A program made the position numbers and the translations under genes. Source: Tubiluchus corallicola (taxonomy: Eukaryota; Priapulida; Priapulimorpha; Priapulimorphida; Tubiluchidae). Taken from it: a stretch of 64,000 nt of DNA. Positions 13,201-25,700 of this stretch are shown here, piece by piece (position 1 is the first letter of the stretch; each line of letters starts with the position of its first letter). Under the pieces are notes generated by a model. The model did not search any database, was not told where the DNA came from, and saw nothing but the letters and a program-made list of their open reading frames with translations. The stretch is from assembly GCA_030141605.1 (NCBI GenBank), contig JAQGDQ010000710.1:1-64000 (forward strand), in the 5' to 3' direction.

Positions 13201-16200
13201 AAAACTTTATAAAATTTCAACTAATGAGCAGAAAAAGACACTTGGCTAAGAATTTGTAAATCAACCATACAGATACTTTATAAATCTAGTGGTGCTTCAA
13301 TATTATATTATTGTGACAAGTTCTCAAATGATCCTTGTGCAAAATGCTTTAACAGGGCAGTCCGCCATTTACCTTGGTGCTAATATGTTTAGGTTATCAT
13401 TATCAATCATGTCAAATATTCTTCATATTAATGATACTCCAATTTCAGGAGTTTTTCTACACTAGCCTACATTAATGTGACTAATTAGTATACAGTTACC
13501 AGTGATGAACGATTAATAGATTAATCGAAATAATCCAGATTACAAGCATGTATAAATCAATATAATTGGCTATTGAACAGTAATTCAATTAATCAAGAAT
13601 AATTGAGAGCAAATATACATGTTGCACTCTGACTAAAAGGCAGAGTTTTAGTATAAATAAACGAAATTCTGGCATTGTTCTTCGTTTTTCTTACCTTACA
13701 CAATGCACACAGTTGCACTGTTGCAAACTGAGGGCTTCAAATTCGTTTTCATGTGACGTGTGTAATGACGTAATAATAAAGTAGTTAATGAATGTGCATT
13801 TCTAAAAAAAATAGTTTGTGAGTACAAAATGTCAGACAGTGACGAAAGCTGTGGAGAAGTTTATAGGCTATATTTCAGTACTCTAGTGTTTGAAAAATGT
13901 GGCTAAAACACAAAAAATTGCCACAAAAATTAACTTGTAATCGAATTACATAATATCAAAATCGCTCTTCACTAACAATTGCTATAGAGTTTTCTTTCAT
14001 CTCAGCTATTCTTATGCACAATTAGATGCAGTTTAGTAATCATAAACTAATAAAGCTGATCACTTAGGACTAGCACTTATATTGCTATTTTGCAAGACAC
14101 ATTGTTTAAACAAAAAACAATTTTGAATTGTATTTTAGGGCGTTGAAAACAATACACTGTGTAGGGCAATGTTTCTGTGTATCTGTTATGCGGCTAATAT
14201 TGGTGGCACAGCAACTCTGACTGGTACTCCTCCAAATTTAGTTCTTTCTGGACAGGTCGAAAGGTAACACCACTTACACAGTCTTTTCTGCTCTAAAACT
14301 CTCACCTGGTTAATGTAAAAAAAGATATGTTCACCTTATGTCTGTTTTGTCAGATATTTTTTTCACTTCAGTAAATTATTATTAAGTGTCAGTACAACAT
14401 GTTACTTGGTGTTCATTAACATGCATGATTCTTGCTTGCCGTCATATATAGTTTACGTGTTTTTCAGCTTGTACGGTGTGGAGATTTCATTCACTGATTG
14501 GCTATGGTTTGCTCTACCGAATGCTCTGATATGTGTGTTAGTAGCTTGGGTATGGTTACAATTCTATTTCCTCGGATATAGGTATGTAGCATTTCATTTT
14601 TCAATGCCTGTGGAATTTAATAACTTTTGCACCGTGATAAAAATTTTACACTTGTCTTTATATTTAATAAACATTTAAGCATTATTCTAACTCATAAATG
14701 ATAAGAAGACATTGCACTCAAAAGTTACCCGAATTTTGATATGCTATATTTATTTTCTTTAGGTGACGTTTGCTTTCTAACAGTGATTACATAATATGAA
14801 TTTAAATAATTTGTTCAATATGAACACTTGTGGTAGTTATTGAAACAATTTAATGAGTATCAGACAGGATGTCCATTAAGCAACTAATAGTAATTGTGCA
14901 ATTTATTGTTTCCGCTATCGTTTAATCTGAAACAAATATCAGTTTTTACAAAGAGTATTCCAGAAAAAACCCAAATGTTGATTACAAAAATCAGTCTATG
15001 AATTAGTAATGACAGTTCTCATTCAGTTTAGTTCATCTAATTACTTATAATATTAATCAGTGGCGGCTTGTAGCTAAAATTAGTGAGGGTGCTGCTTCAG
15101 AAAATTTTTAGTCATTGTTTTAATACTGTGTAAAACGAAACAAACGCATGTAATTTTAATGTTGTAGTTTGTAATTGTAAATCTAAACAAACAAACATAC
15201 AAAAATTTATACATAAAATCCTAAACAAAAAATGTTTTTTGCTTACGAAGCGCCTAAATCGATGCAATTCAAGAATATACCGGTACACCATTTTTAAGCA
15301 CATGACAACTGACAACACACATTGCGTGAGCAACAGTGCTCTACTCTACCTACTCTACTCTACTGTCTAGTGTCTTATCTCAGACTTGTGCACATGCGGT
15401 TCCAGCACCACGTTGCTGGACCTGTGAAGTGTACAGTTCCATCACGTGCTCTGGTTCCGTACAAGTATGAAGAAAGAATTAAAGAAAAAGACCCATTATG
15501 TTGAATATTATCGACAATATCGAGTGAAAATGGGGGTGCAGCAGTTCCATAGTGCCTCAACACGAGCCCACCACTAATATTAATACAAATAGTTATACAA
15601 AAAAATTTATTATTAATGGTAAATAAACTACTATAGTACTCACATCATGACTTTTTTTATGCACTTAACAAGTTTCACTAAATTTCACATTTGCACAACT
15701 GTTTACATGTCAAACATGCTCATTCTAAAAACGACCACATGACTGACAGCCATTTATCTTCTGTACTAACAGAAGTCAGGTGCCTTATATGCTTGTCTTG
15801 CACATTCTTCTGTAACTAATGTAAAATTACAACATACTAAATAACAACCTCTTATTTTTTTCTTACAGATTGTTCCACCAACCCTGACCCTCCTCCACTT
15901 TTTACCTTCCTCCTGTTGCCCCACAGCCTAACAGCTTCTCTGTTACTTGCATTATAATCTCACTTGCCGTGCTTCTTCTCTTTGACACAGGCACCAATTT
16001 ACGTGACATTGTGAAATATAATTATTTATAATGTTATTATGGTTTCAAACATCCAATAAATGTGATAAAAATGAAGAAAATTGTTTTAGTAAAATTCAAT
16101 TTATATTATACTTTAGAACATTGTTTGCTTGTTGTTATAAATATGAGGCTGTGGAAGATCGAGCTGGGGAAGTCATACGTGCACAGTATAAAGCTTTGGG

Positions 16201-19200
16201 ACCAATGAAGTAACTATTGTATCAATTTTAATTATTTTTTTCATTTAGTTTATATCAATTCTTATGTGATAATTTAATCATGTCTTTGTTGCCTTGAAGA
16301 CTATTGTTGTGTATGTTGGAGAATTATGCATATGAAGATCTCGCTTTCTTCTATACAACAAAGTATGCAATTATTATCTGACTGTACCACACTACCAAAG
16401 TAAAAAAATGATTCTCTTCTACAAGCTTTTCAAGTTAAATGAAGAAATTTGAAATGCTAAAAACTATCATTGAAACTGAAACTAATCACAACTTTTCCTA
16501 AAATTCACAACACATGCCTTTGCGAATGGTGCAAAAAGCATGAAACATGCAAAATGTCTTGCTTAGTGAAGCAGCTGATTGGTTGCGGCTTGTGCTCAGC
16601 AACTGAAGTTGATCAATACCGTGCCTCGCAATTAAACTTCTAGGCCACTAGTATTTTTTCTACTTTCTGGGCTGATGTATAAGTGCCCTGATACTACTAA
16701 GAATACCCGTTCAAGGTTTCATTTCAGGGGATTATTTTTATAGTGAGCTAGGTTCTGGTCCCACTGCAACCATTGTATTAACTGGATCTGTCTGTTGAGT
16801 GTTTTTACCCTTCCAAAGTGCAAAATTACATAAAAAAAAGTAGCAGGTGCTGCAGCGTTGTGTTGTTGTAGTTAGAAAAGGCACTTCAGGCAAAGTTGGC
16901 TAAATGACCACACTTGCTATATGTTATCATCTCCTATTTTAACTAGAGCATTCTATTCAAATTGAAAGCAGCTGTATTTTCGTGTGCGTGTACTTGTGGT
17001 AGATTTTTTTAACAAACGAATGAAGTGTGACTTTCATCACGTTAATTTTTCATGAAATTAACTAACACGTAAAAAATCTGTTGCATAGTGCAGCTTATAT
17101 TTTCATCAATATTGTTGTTTTGTTTAGGTTTTCAGAGGGCGTTGTATTGGCAAACTTTGTGCTCTTGGTTGTTTTGTGGCTGACCCGTTTGCCATCAACA
17201 AATGTACCTGGATGGGCAAATTTATTTCAAGCAGGGTAAAGTACATACAAACTAAAAACTTTAAAACTTAATGTGCTTGAATAGTGTGTTTTGCGCTTTT
17301 CGATTCTTATGTATGGTCGTATTTTTCAGAAAACTTAGACTAAGACTTCAGCAGAAGTTGCATGTGCGATTCGTGTAGTTACTGTAATGAACTTTTTTGT
17401 CTATCATTTACCACATATTTTTCAAGGTATGATCAGAAGAACTATGGATATGTCAGGGATGGGATGGCAGCCATATTTATTGTTCTCTTGTTATTCTGTT
17501 TTCCATCTGAACGTCCTAATTTTCTCTGTTGTGCTGCAGACGATGGTAAGCTTTAATCTGTAATGAAAATGGTGGTGGTGTGGTAGTGGTAGTGGCATTA
17601 TGGTGGTGGTAGTAGTAGCAATGACGGTGACAATCAAAATGATAACCATACTGACGTTAATGACAATGCTGGCCATTGTGACAATGCTGATTATGGTGGT
17701 GATGATGATGAAGTCTGAGCTTGCCAAAAGATCTTTCTATGTTTTACTACTCCTTTACGGGTAGCCAACTGCTCGACTTTACTAACCGTCCACGTTTGAA
17801 TTAGTTAATTTTTCAAAACTAATTGTAATGCCTCTTTTCCTATTTCCTAACTAACACTTTCTCCTATTTTAAACATGTTAGTTTTAAGTTGCTGTCTATT
17901 TTAATAAATTCGTCCATAGTTGCCACCATGCTTAGTGCACATACATACATTACACACAACCTCTTAATGTACAGGCACATTGCTTGAACGTATGTTTGCG
18001 ACTTATGTGACTTGTGTCTAGGGATGTTAAACTATACAAATTTGGCAATGCGATGTGATACTTTTTTCCAACGATAACGATAAACTATTTTTAGATGATA
18101 CAAAACGATACGATAAACAATAAAAACTCTACTGAACTTAGACAATTTATGAAACAACAGAAAAGTATTGTTAATGATTAAAGTTATTAATGCTTCAGTA
18201 CGTTCAGTACTATACACTTAAATGGCTGCTGGTTATGAAACAGAAGTTTGTTTGTCATAATGACTCCTTATCGTTATTGTTAACATCCCTACTTGTGTCC
18301 AAATCATCTTGCAGCCAATCAGCCAGAATAGACTGCGGTTGTAAGTCAAGGATTACCCGTACTTCTTGGTTACAGCTGTTACAGTTTGTAAAATTTTTCT
18401 TTATCAAACTGTTCTTACTGTTCACATGTGTTTTGTTGCTTGCCTGTTTTGTGTTTACAGATACAAGCAAAAAAGGACCAAGAAAGACAGTAATTTCGTG
18501 GGACATCATCCATGAGAAGTTACCTTGGAGTGTCATTTTTCTCATGGGTGGAGGGTATGCTTTAGCTGCTGGAGTTCAGGTAATTTAAAGCTAAACAACT
18601 TTTCACTGAGTATAAATTTTCCATATAGAATAGAGTTGCCTTGTATTGTCGCCGTAACACTTTAATAAGTAGTCATAGGTGAGCCGTTCCATTACTTACG
18701 TATTTTCTAAATAGATGGCACTACTGTCATTATTTTTGTTACATTTCATGTTAAAATTGCATTTAAAATCAGGTTTGGCTTTGCAAAAAACAGAAAATTG
18801 TTGTTTCATTGTGGATAAATGAAATGTTCCAAATAATTGATTCTTACTGCATGGATCAGAACATATATATATATATATATATATATAAGTTATTTATAGT
18901 TATAGCTTAGTAATAGTTTTCTCAGACATGAAAGTTGATAGTGTCAAAGTGTAAGAATGTATTAAAACATATTATAACACTATCTTGTAGTTAAATTTTT
19001 CTGCTGTATTTTAACGTGTTTGTCTTCTAATGCCTTACTAACCATACTTGAACGAAAATGAAAATAGCATTATGTTTTATGTATTCAACTAAAAGATGAA
19101 TGTTTCATGGTTACTAGACTGAGATTTTCAAGTTTAATTGATTTTACTAAATTTTTGTCAAGTCTTTGTTTGATAATCCAAAAGTTTTCATCCTTTTGGC

Positions 19201-22200
19201 TTAATCTTTTGAAATAGTTTTTTCAAAATTTGTGTGGATCAGATAATTCACTTGAGGCCTCAGAAATTAGAAAACTAAAAAGACTAACACAGTATAGGGG
19301 TAGTTGATGCAAATTCTGCAATGGTAGCAAGTGGTAAATCTGAAAAAAAGGGCCAGAAAAAAGTTGTTTTCTTTGTTGACAAAATCAAAAGAAGGTATAG
19401 ACGTCATGCTGTCTCTATTTTTCTTTTTGTAATGCTGTCTTTATGAATTGTTGAGTCAACTAAATACGTTTTTGCTTTTTTTTGTTAATGTAGCTTCTTC
19501 AAAGTCAGAATTTTTTTCACAGGATTCAGGGCTGTCAAAAGAAATTAGCTGTTTGCTCAGTGTATTACATCCTGTTCACCCTTTCTGGATCACACTAATA
19601 TTGTGCATTGTAGTGGCAGCTTTAACAGAGTTTGCAAGCAATACAGCAACGGCTACTATTATGATACCCATAATAGCTGAGCTGGTAAGAAAAATCATTT
19701 TAGTCATTTTGCCTACATCAGTAAAACTAACAGACTCGCATGTGTGTAACTATTTCAGGGTTACAAACAGTTGACTGATTAAAGCCAAAGTTTATTCAAA
19801 GGAAAACAGCGTACAGTTTTTAACCGCACCTCAAAATAATAAAGTTATATTTGTATTATTTATCTTTTGTTCATTTATAATTAATTGTAGCAACATTTTA
19901 CAATTGCAAACAAAATCAAACTAAATATGGTTGGGAGAGCCGCACAATGGGAGACATATAGGCTAGTCAGACTGGTCAACTAAAAATACTGATAGGTATT
20001 TGATCAATGTTGTTGACTGATGAGCCAACATCGGGAAGATGTTTGACCGGGGAAGGGACAAGGATGAAGTGATAGGCTGTGGTATTCAAAAGGAGCTGAA
20101 AAGTCTGTTTTCAACAATTTGTGGTCTAGATTTACTACTTACTATGTTAGGACATAGATAATCTCCTAACACAAACATACTGCTTAAATATTTTGGTTAA
20201 TTTCGCATACATAACAACTGGTGACTGAGCAGACGAGTGAATAAGAGCTTAAGAAATATGATTCAGTGTAATTGCTGAAGGTTGTATATGTGTTTGTGAC
20301 GGCCTTGTATGTCGTGTCACGAGGCATATCATTAAGTAAAGAATAAATAAGCTAAGATAAGATATCGTTAGAAAAAATTGATTTATATTGGGCAGACATA
20401 TATTCTCTAAGTCTTGTGAAGTATCCAGAAAAATAAGTTCATCTCCTTTGGAAAGATTGAGAAAATAAGTGGGCAGAGAACTGCTGCAATACTTGAAATA
20501 TGGTCTCATTTTCCGTAATGTAAATAAATGTTCCTATTTTAAAAGCTTAAAATACAAAAAAGGCCTCTGTGTGTAATAAATATTGAGCATGAAGTACAAC
20601 TCTGATAGCTCTTTTTTTGTAATTTAAGCATTCTGTTTTTATCCCAACTCACATATAGATATATGATATAGATTGAGAAAATATTGTTTTTAAGAACAAT
20701 TCAATGTACCATGGCAGTTTAATTTCATTAGTTTTCCTTAGACATTTGGGCACTGACTCATTTGGTCACGAGTTCCTTTGGGCGCCCACGTTGCTCTGCT
20801 ACGTAACTCGATCACGCAAAAACACTGTGACATTATTTCTGTGTAGCACTGCAGATGCTGCATATAACTAAAATTGTGTTGGAACACGTGACTGTGGTAA
20901 TCCTCGTTCACTTCAGTGTTACCATGCAACTTTTAAAACATTTAAAGTTTTTGTAAGAAAACAAATGATTTTTTTTATGAATACGATCATGTAATTAAAA
21001 CTGGAAACAACTGTAACCCACTTAGCATGTTTAAAAGCACTGCTGAGTTGCTGAATGCATATATTATGTGTATCACATATTTCATGAGAAATAGGGCAAA
21101 AAAACTTGACAATTATAGTTGTTAAAATCTAGATATTGATAATCATGCTATATATTAAGTATTTGGAACATTACTGATCTGGTTGATGTCACGTGGGTAA
21201 TTAGTACAAGCAACGCATTACATCTGTTTCTTCTAAAGCACTTCAAGCTAACCTTCAATAAATACAGTATAGTTATTATACTATTAGTTGAACTGCTGCA
21301 GAAACACTACATTTTGTTGTGGGTAGACCTTTTGCTAGACACAGTTTTGTGATATTGACTGTTTTTGTGATGCATTAGATACTTTTGAACTAAATTGTCA
21401 TAATATTGGTAAATTGCTAGTTTAAACTTGCAGTGTCTTCTGCTTTGCTCATTGTATAAACATCAAAAAAGGAAAACCAGAAAGTGTAAAGTCAATTGAC
21501 AACTTTGTAATGGTTATAACACATGTTACTATATATGTTAAGTTTAGTGAACTACTCTTATAAAATATTATGTATAACATCTTATTCATACATAATTTGT
21601 TCACTTTGAGTTGAGAGATAACATATAGCAAGAGTTAGGAAGATGGTAAATCACAAAAAAATTAATAAACAAAAATAAAAAAATAGGTACAACATTCATT
21701 TTTACTGATGCCCAAATGTCACGTACCCTTTAACAGTGCCTGAAATGCATTGTGCATGAAGTATGCACTGTATCTCCTCAGCAGAATACCGCACCAGATA
21801 TTACATTAAGAAACCACATGTTAGTCTAACAATAGGCTTCATGTAAGGAAGGAAATATGAAACCCTCATGTCAAGTTTCTGCATAGAAAATTTTCTCGAG
21901 CTGTCATGCCATTGCTTAGCTACAGTTGTCAGCTTAAGTTTCTAAGCTAATATTTTATTATCAGAAACATTCCTGTTTTCCCTTAATTAGCAGTTTAACT
22001 TTTAGTGACTTATTCTGCATTTACTAAAAAGTTACACAGAGTTTTCTAGAAATTAATGAATTTTTTGTCACTTTTCACCAGGCGTCTTCACTTGGAATAC
22101 ATCCATATTATTTCCTGTTCCCATCTGTGATCGCTGCATCGTTTGCCTTCATGTTGCCCGTAGCAACGCCTCCAAATGCTATAGTATTTGCTTATGGCAC

Positions 22201-23789
22201 GTTACGGATATCTGATATGGTAAATGCGTTTCGTTATTAAATGTATTTATTAAGTATAAGTATCCTTTGAGTGCTCTTAGGCAAAATTTGGCTCATGCTT
22301 TTGTTCAGCTTTAGCATATTTTTTACCAATATTCCCAATTAGCAAGGTATTCGGCTAAAAAAAATTAAATAAAAAGGTTAAAAAGCAACTTTTTGAATTC
22401 AAGGGGATAGAATTAATTTCTAATCTCCATAGCTGTAGTGAAATGCCCGAACTAACATGTGAATGTGTTCTATATAGGCTTAGAAAGTCTATTCTTTTAG
22501 CAGGTTTTGTCGAAAACTTGCAATCAAATAAACTTAATGACCAGCAGTTCTTGGATATTATGGGTCAAATTAGTGCCCTTTATCACAGTAGCAAACTCGA
22601 AAACCATCGCAACTGCTGTTTTTTTAATGCATGCAAGCTAAGTTTTGAAAAATATTGGTAGATCGAGTGCCTGCAAACATTTCAAACGATTCATGCAAAC
22701 AAACGGTGTTTAATTATACATGCACTCCTAAACCTAATAAAGCAGTTCTAACAGTAATTTTAATGTATTTATTACGTATGAAAATCATTGCTGACTTAAG
22801 GTAATGACCAGGGCTGGATTATAACCTTTTGGGTCCCCTGGGCTAAAGAAATTATAGAAGTCCCCCTCGGAATCGCTGTCTAACTCAACCCACATCCATC
22901 TTGAATATTTTTTATTCTTGATGTATTTTGGCGCGATTTATATAGCTTGAAATGAACTTATTGCAAATTCTTTAAATTAACTAATACTCCTGTCTTTTGT
23001 GTGTCAATAAAATATTCTTTAAGAAATACCATTATTTTACTGTTTATTGCAAACCAAATTAGCACCTATTTCAACACAACTGTAGTGAAAAATGGATTTT
23101 TACTGGCTGTTACCAAAGCTTGAGGGCACCCCAATCTTGAGGGGCGCTAGGCTGCAACCTATGCAAGCCTATAGGATAATCCAGCCCTAGTGGTGACAGT
23201 GAGTGCCAAAAAAGTGCAGTTTTCATCGGTTTATTTAATTAAAATCTTATTTGAGTTCTTTGTTTTTTAACTTGCAAATTCGATGAAGCAGGAAAGTATG
23301 AAAATCAAGGTACAGTAAAATTGATATTTTTATTGTTAAATTGGTTAGATTTGCCACTATACTTACTTATATGCCATAATTAATCTGATTGTGGTTATCG
23401 ACATTGCAGCTAGGTTCCATAACTAAATAGATGTCAGATGTTCGTGCTAAATAGACTTCAGCACGTAATGTTTCACAAAGTGTTGCTTTAGTGCAAGCCA
23501 TCAAGTGGTAGTTTTTTCACTGACTTGGATACTCTTTAGTTTTATTGTGCATTTTTGTTTTGTGCTTTTGGGTAAATGATTCGGAAAATAATACACAGAT
23601 TTATTGTTTGTGATTTTTTTCTCATTTGTTGTAAACTTTTTGTATTAGGCAAAAGCTGGTGTTGCGATGAATATAGCATGCTGCATTATCGTAGCCATTG
23701 TTGCCCGTACATTCGGTTACTATGCTTTTGGTTGGCAGGATTTTCCCGATTGGGCAGTTCTTGGAGTCAGTAATACAACACAATGCTAG
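7147..23789 (+). CDS. SLC13: SLC13-family sodium/carboxylate transporter, gene A (15 exons)
   Basis: Exons: 7147-7257, 7884-8033, 9080-9195, 10395-10525, 11337-11499, 12075-12216, 14139-14263, 14468-14581, 16117-16209, 17128-17235, 17427-17545, 18461-18579, 19523-19684, 22082-22219, 23649-23789. They sum to 1932 nt, 643 residues plus TAG, with GT/AG at every boundary. The start ATG follows an in-frame TGA at 7126. The protein is a multi-pass carrier of the SLC13A2/A3/A5 type, which couples Na+ to uptake of succinate, citrate and similar anions. Visible marks are SNT motif 1 at 143-145, SNT motif 2 at 536-538, [10 protein letters not shown] in exon 7, the Na:sulfate-symporter signature in exon 14 (about 570-586, [10 protein letters not shown]), and a C-terminal NTT glycosylation site after FPDWAV, placed as in vertebrate SLC13 proteins. 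A long cytoplasmic loop spans about 166-271. Substrate is not readable from sequence. SLC13A1/A4 sulfate carriers are a less likely alternative. Confidence 0.93.
7712..7863. mobile_element. foldback MITE, copy 2 (gene A intron 1)
   Basis: Inverted ends GCGCTTTCAGACTAGAGAG and CTCTAGTCTGCGC, with internal TTTACTCT and CAAGAGAATTTGC motifs shared with the copies at 3568 and 30590. It sits only 20 bases before exon 2, so it may supply sequence close to the acceptor. Confidence 0.65.
10395..10525 (+). CDS. SLC13: SLC13 gene A, exon 4 (first SNT motif)
   Basis: The exon encodes [19 protein letters not shown], the first of the two SNT motifs that form the Na+ and substrate site in the DASS/SLC13 fold. 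It then enters the cytoplasmic loop. The previous exon supplies the first two bases of Trp126. Confidence 0.93.
10819..11076. mobile_element. pogo/mariner-type MITE with TA target duplication
   Basis: 258 bp in gene A intron 4. Terminal inverted repeats CAGTAAGTCCTCACTTAA and TTAAGTGAGGACTTACTG, flanked by TA on both sides (10817-10818 and 11077-11078). There is no coding capacity. TA duplication and CAGT ends point to the Tc1/mariner-pogo superfamily. Confidence 0.88.
11337..12216 (+). CDS. SLC13: SLC13 gene A, exons 5-6 (cytoplasmic loop)
   Basis: Exon 5 (11337-11499) encodes a serine-rich, low-conservation stretch. It has the same 163-nt length and phases as gene B exon 5, although the two share little residue identity. 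Exon 6 (12075-12216) encodes an acidic lead-in, then [16 protein letters not shown] and ending LPGYTQ, which is strongly conserved with gene B. A hAT-like element lies in the intron between them (11549-11909). Confidence 0.88.
11549..11909. mobile_element. hAT-like non-autonomous element, copy 1 (gene A intron 5)
   Basis: Ends TAGGGCCGGTTTAT and ATAACCCGGCCTTA are inverted. Flanks CTGTCACG and CTGCCACT are a worn 8-bp duplication. Internally it matches the copies at 22809 and 58636 in reverse orientation, including the CTCAAGCTTTGGTAAC block. A run of nine G sits at about 11601. Confidence 0.7.
12320..12870 (-). mobile_element. LINE reverse-transcriptase C-terminal remnant
   Basis: Read on the minus strand (gene A intron 6): [20 protein letters not shown], then PHLD[15 protein letters not shown] [15 protein letters not shown], and further on [20 protein letters not shown]. 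This is the thumb and tail region of CR1/L2/Rex-type non-LTR retrotransposons (RPHLEY-Q-W-P-Y-KD-LE-VQ-RA, and W-N-SLP). In-frame stops show decay. Confidence 0.85.
13005..13260. repeat. possible LINE 3' end with GAAT tail
   Basis: Begins with ATGAATGAATGAATTTTATT, reminiscent of the microsatellite tail of CR1/L2-like elements in reverse orientation, followed by A/C-rich sequence. It may belong with the LINE remnant at 12320. The assignment is tentative. Confidence 0.3.
15058..15576. mobile_element. hAT-type element with perfect 8-bp target duplication
   Basis: 519 bp in gene A intron 8. Left end CAGTGGCGGC, right end GCCCACCACTA (imperfect inverse). ATATTAAT flanks both sides exactly (15050-15057 and 15577-15584). 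Subterminal GAGGGTGCTGC / GGGGGTGCAGCA also pair. Open frames inside are short and show no transposase, so it is non-autonomous. Confidence 0.85.
17565..17712. repeat. degenerate GGT/GAT trinucleotide tract
   Basis: Impure GGT, AGT and GAT triplets just downstream of gene A exon 11. It creates spurious open frames on both strands. Confidence 0.75.
18019..18291. mobile_element. 273-bp hAT MITE with perfect 8-bp target duplication
   Basis: Terminal inverted repeats TAGGGATGTTAA and TTAACATCCCTA, flanked by CTTGTGTC on both sides (18011-18018 and 18292-18299). It sits in gene A intron 11, 170 bases before exon 12. Subterminal CGATAACGATAA motifs repeat near the left end and recur inverted at the right (TTATCGTTATTG). 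Confidence 0.9.
18859..18887. repeat. AT dinucleotide microsatellite
   Basis: Pure (AT)n run in gene A intron 12. Confidence 0.9.
19523..22219 (+). CDS. SLC13: SLC13 gene A, exons 13-14 (second SNT motif and family signature)
   Basis: Exon 13 (19523-19684) carries [17 protein letters not shown], the second SNT repeat. Exon 14 (22082-22219) carries [19 protein letters not shown], which fits the PROSITE-style sodium:sulfate symporter signature (A-S-x2-F-x2-P-V-A-x3-N-x-I-V). The intron between them is about 2.4 kb and holds no element I recognise. Confidence 0.92.
22809..23189. mobile_element. hAT-like non-autonomous element, copy 2 (gene A intron 14)
   Basis: 381 bp with terminal inverted repeats CAGGGCTGGATTAT and ATAATCCAGCCCTA and worn 8-bp flanks GTAATGAC / GTGGTGAC. 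It shares a long direct match with the copy at 58636, for example ATTCTTTAAGAAATACCA and GTTACCAAAGCTTGAGG. Confidence 0.82.
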
Positions 23790-24380
23790 TAGGTAACCCT
23801 CTTGATTGTGTTTTTTGATCTCATAATCCTCTGTTTTAATATATCAAGATTGTACGACGAATTACTTTGGCATTTCATGAAAGAAGTCCAATTTTCTCAA
23901 AACGTGCAATAGCTCTGATGACCCTTATGTAGTTGCCCATAAAATTTTCTAAATTGCCCTTTGCTACTTTTGATATTCAATGCAATATTTAATTTAATCT
24001 ACTCTACCTTAAGTAACTCTAATCCTGACTAATCTTATTATTTTAAAGGTTGAAGTATCAATTCTGAAGTAGCAGAGAAAGCTATTCCATGATAAATTCC
24101 CTGCAGACATATTTGTTCTTTGGTTTTTCTGATTTCCTATATTTCCATTTTGGTAAAACTCTAAACTAGTTATGTAGTAACAGCACTGCCATTTTTTACT
24201 TTTATAATTAAACACGAAGTTTATAATTTTGACTTTCCAACCGTACGAATTGCACTGTTACATCAGACTTTGGTTATTACACTTTTTCAAACTTTGTTGT
24301 TAAAGATGTTAAATCATGTTCCGTTTTTTGTATAAAGTGCTTGTAGATGTACATTGAGATCTGTATATGTTTAACTAACT

Positions 24381-24386
24381 AATAAA
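24381..24386 (+). terminator. possible polyadenylation signal of SLC13 gene A
   Basis: AATAAA occurs about 590 bases after the stop codon and is followed by a T-rich stretch (TTTTCTTGTTTTATTTT). In such AT-rich DNA the hexamer is common, so this is only a candidate. Confidence 0.3.
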
Positions 24387-25169
24387 ATTTTCTTGTTTTA
24401 TTTTAAGCTTTGTGAAAACTTATTAATTACTTTATAAGTTATCTGTAATTCTAATCAATTATTCTTCAAGCATTGTGATTATCAGTTGATATTGTATGTT
24501 TTATTTTATTTGCGCATAATACTTTATTCTGGTATGAAAGAACATTTGTACTTTCTTCTGTAAGCATTAATTTCATATATATTTCAGCCTTAGTTGGTTT
24601 CATAAGACAGACAGTTCAGCCTTGCTAGCACTTTATAGCCCATTTCAATTCGTTTTTACTTTTTATAAAACATTTTCAAATTTCAAAAAAATTAGAATAG
24701 ATCTAAATATTTTGGCATACTTACTAGTCCTTTAAAAAGTAATAACGGTAAGACAAAAGTTTGTCATAATGTTGTGCATTAGCACACTGTTTAGCTTTCT
24801 CATCTTTTACTAATAATTAAAAATACATGAAAATATAAAGTTAACTGAACTTTTTGCACAATGTTTTTCATTTATTGCAAGATGGTATGCATAGCTTATG
24901 ATGTAGCACATTGTTTGTAGTGTATTCATTACAGCAGGCTAGCCTTGCAGCATCACATCTCACCACACAGCCATAACATTTCATATCATACAACTACATT
25001 AAATGTAGTTATTTATTTCGCAATTATTTCATAATCCAGTTTGGAATTCTTTGCCTTATAATCACTACAATAAATCTACTACTAAAAATCTTTCTGATCA
25101 TTCCAAGAAATTGGATAGCCCGCTTTACATTTTCTGCTATGTGTAAAATTGGTTTAATATGATTACTTA

Positions 25170-25700
25170 GTTTGACACTGAAGTCTCTTCTCTGACTTTG
25201 ACATGAAGATTGCCTTTAATTCTAAATTCTTGACATGGATTACCATAGCATTTCCTTGCATTTACGCGGATTGAACATCATTTGTCAGTCTGCTGACCAT
25301 TGAAAAAGTAATATGAGTGATTATCAGGGTACCGTTAAATTATCTATAATGCCGACTTTTCGTAACATTTTACAATAATCAGCAAAATTAGACAATTTTA
25401 CAGTGATTCCAACGTCAGTATCATTTACAAAGGTATAAGGAACAAAATAGCAAAATAGGCCCTAGTACTAACTCTTATGGGACACCAGAGATGACACTGC
25501 CATTTGCTAAACTCACATCATTTGCCATTTTTCTATTACTAAAAGTTCTTTACTTCTTGCCTTTAAGCCAATTTGCTTTCCATGTTAATAAGTCACCCTT
25601 TATACGAACTGCTTTAAGTTTATTGATTAATCTGACGTGTGGCTCTTTATCAAAAGCCTTCTAAAAATCCATGTACATGTACGTAATACGAATCGGGTTT
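25170..25700 (-). mobile_element. LINE reverse-transcriptase core remnant
   Basis: On the minus strand: DF-stop-KAFDKEPHVRLINKLKAVR, IKGDLLTWKANWLKGKK, then SVISGVP-stop-ELVLGPIL and a fragment resembling F-N-x-x-KC-x-x-M. These are the FDKVPH, WL-R-Q, SGVPQGSVLGP and KFN-KC steps of a CR1/L2-like reverse transcriptase. The catalytic YADD step is worn. Several stops and shifts; clearly dead. Confidence 0.85.

Noticed and set aside
20249-20509. 86-codon minus-strand open frame
   Set aside because: Lies in gene A intron 13, with no domain and no splice support.
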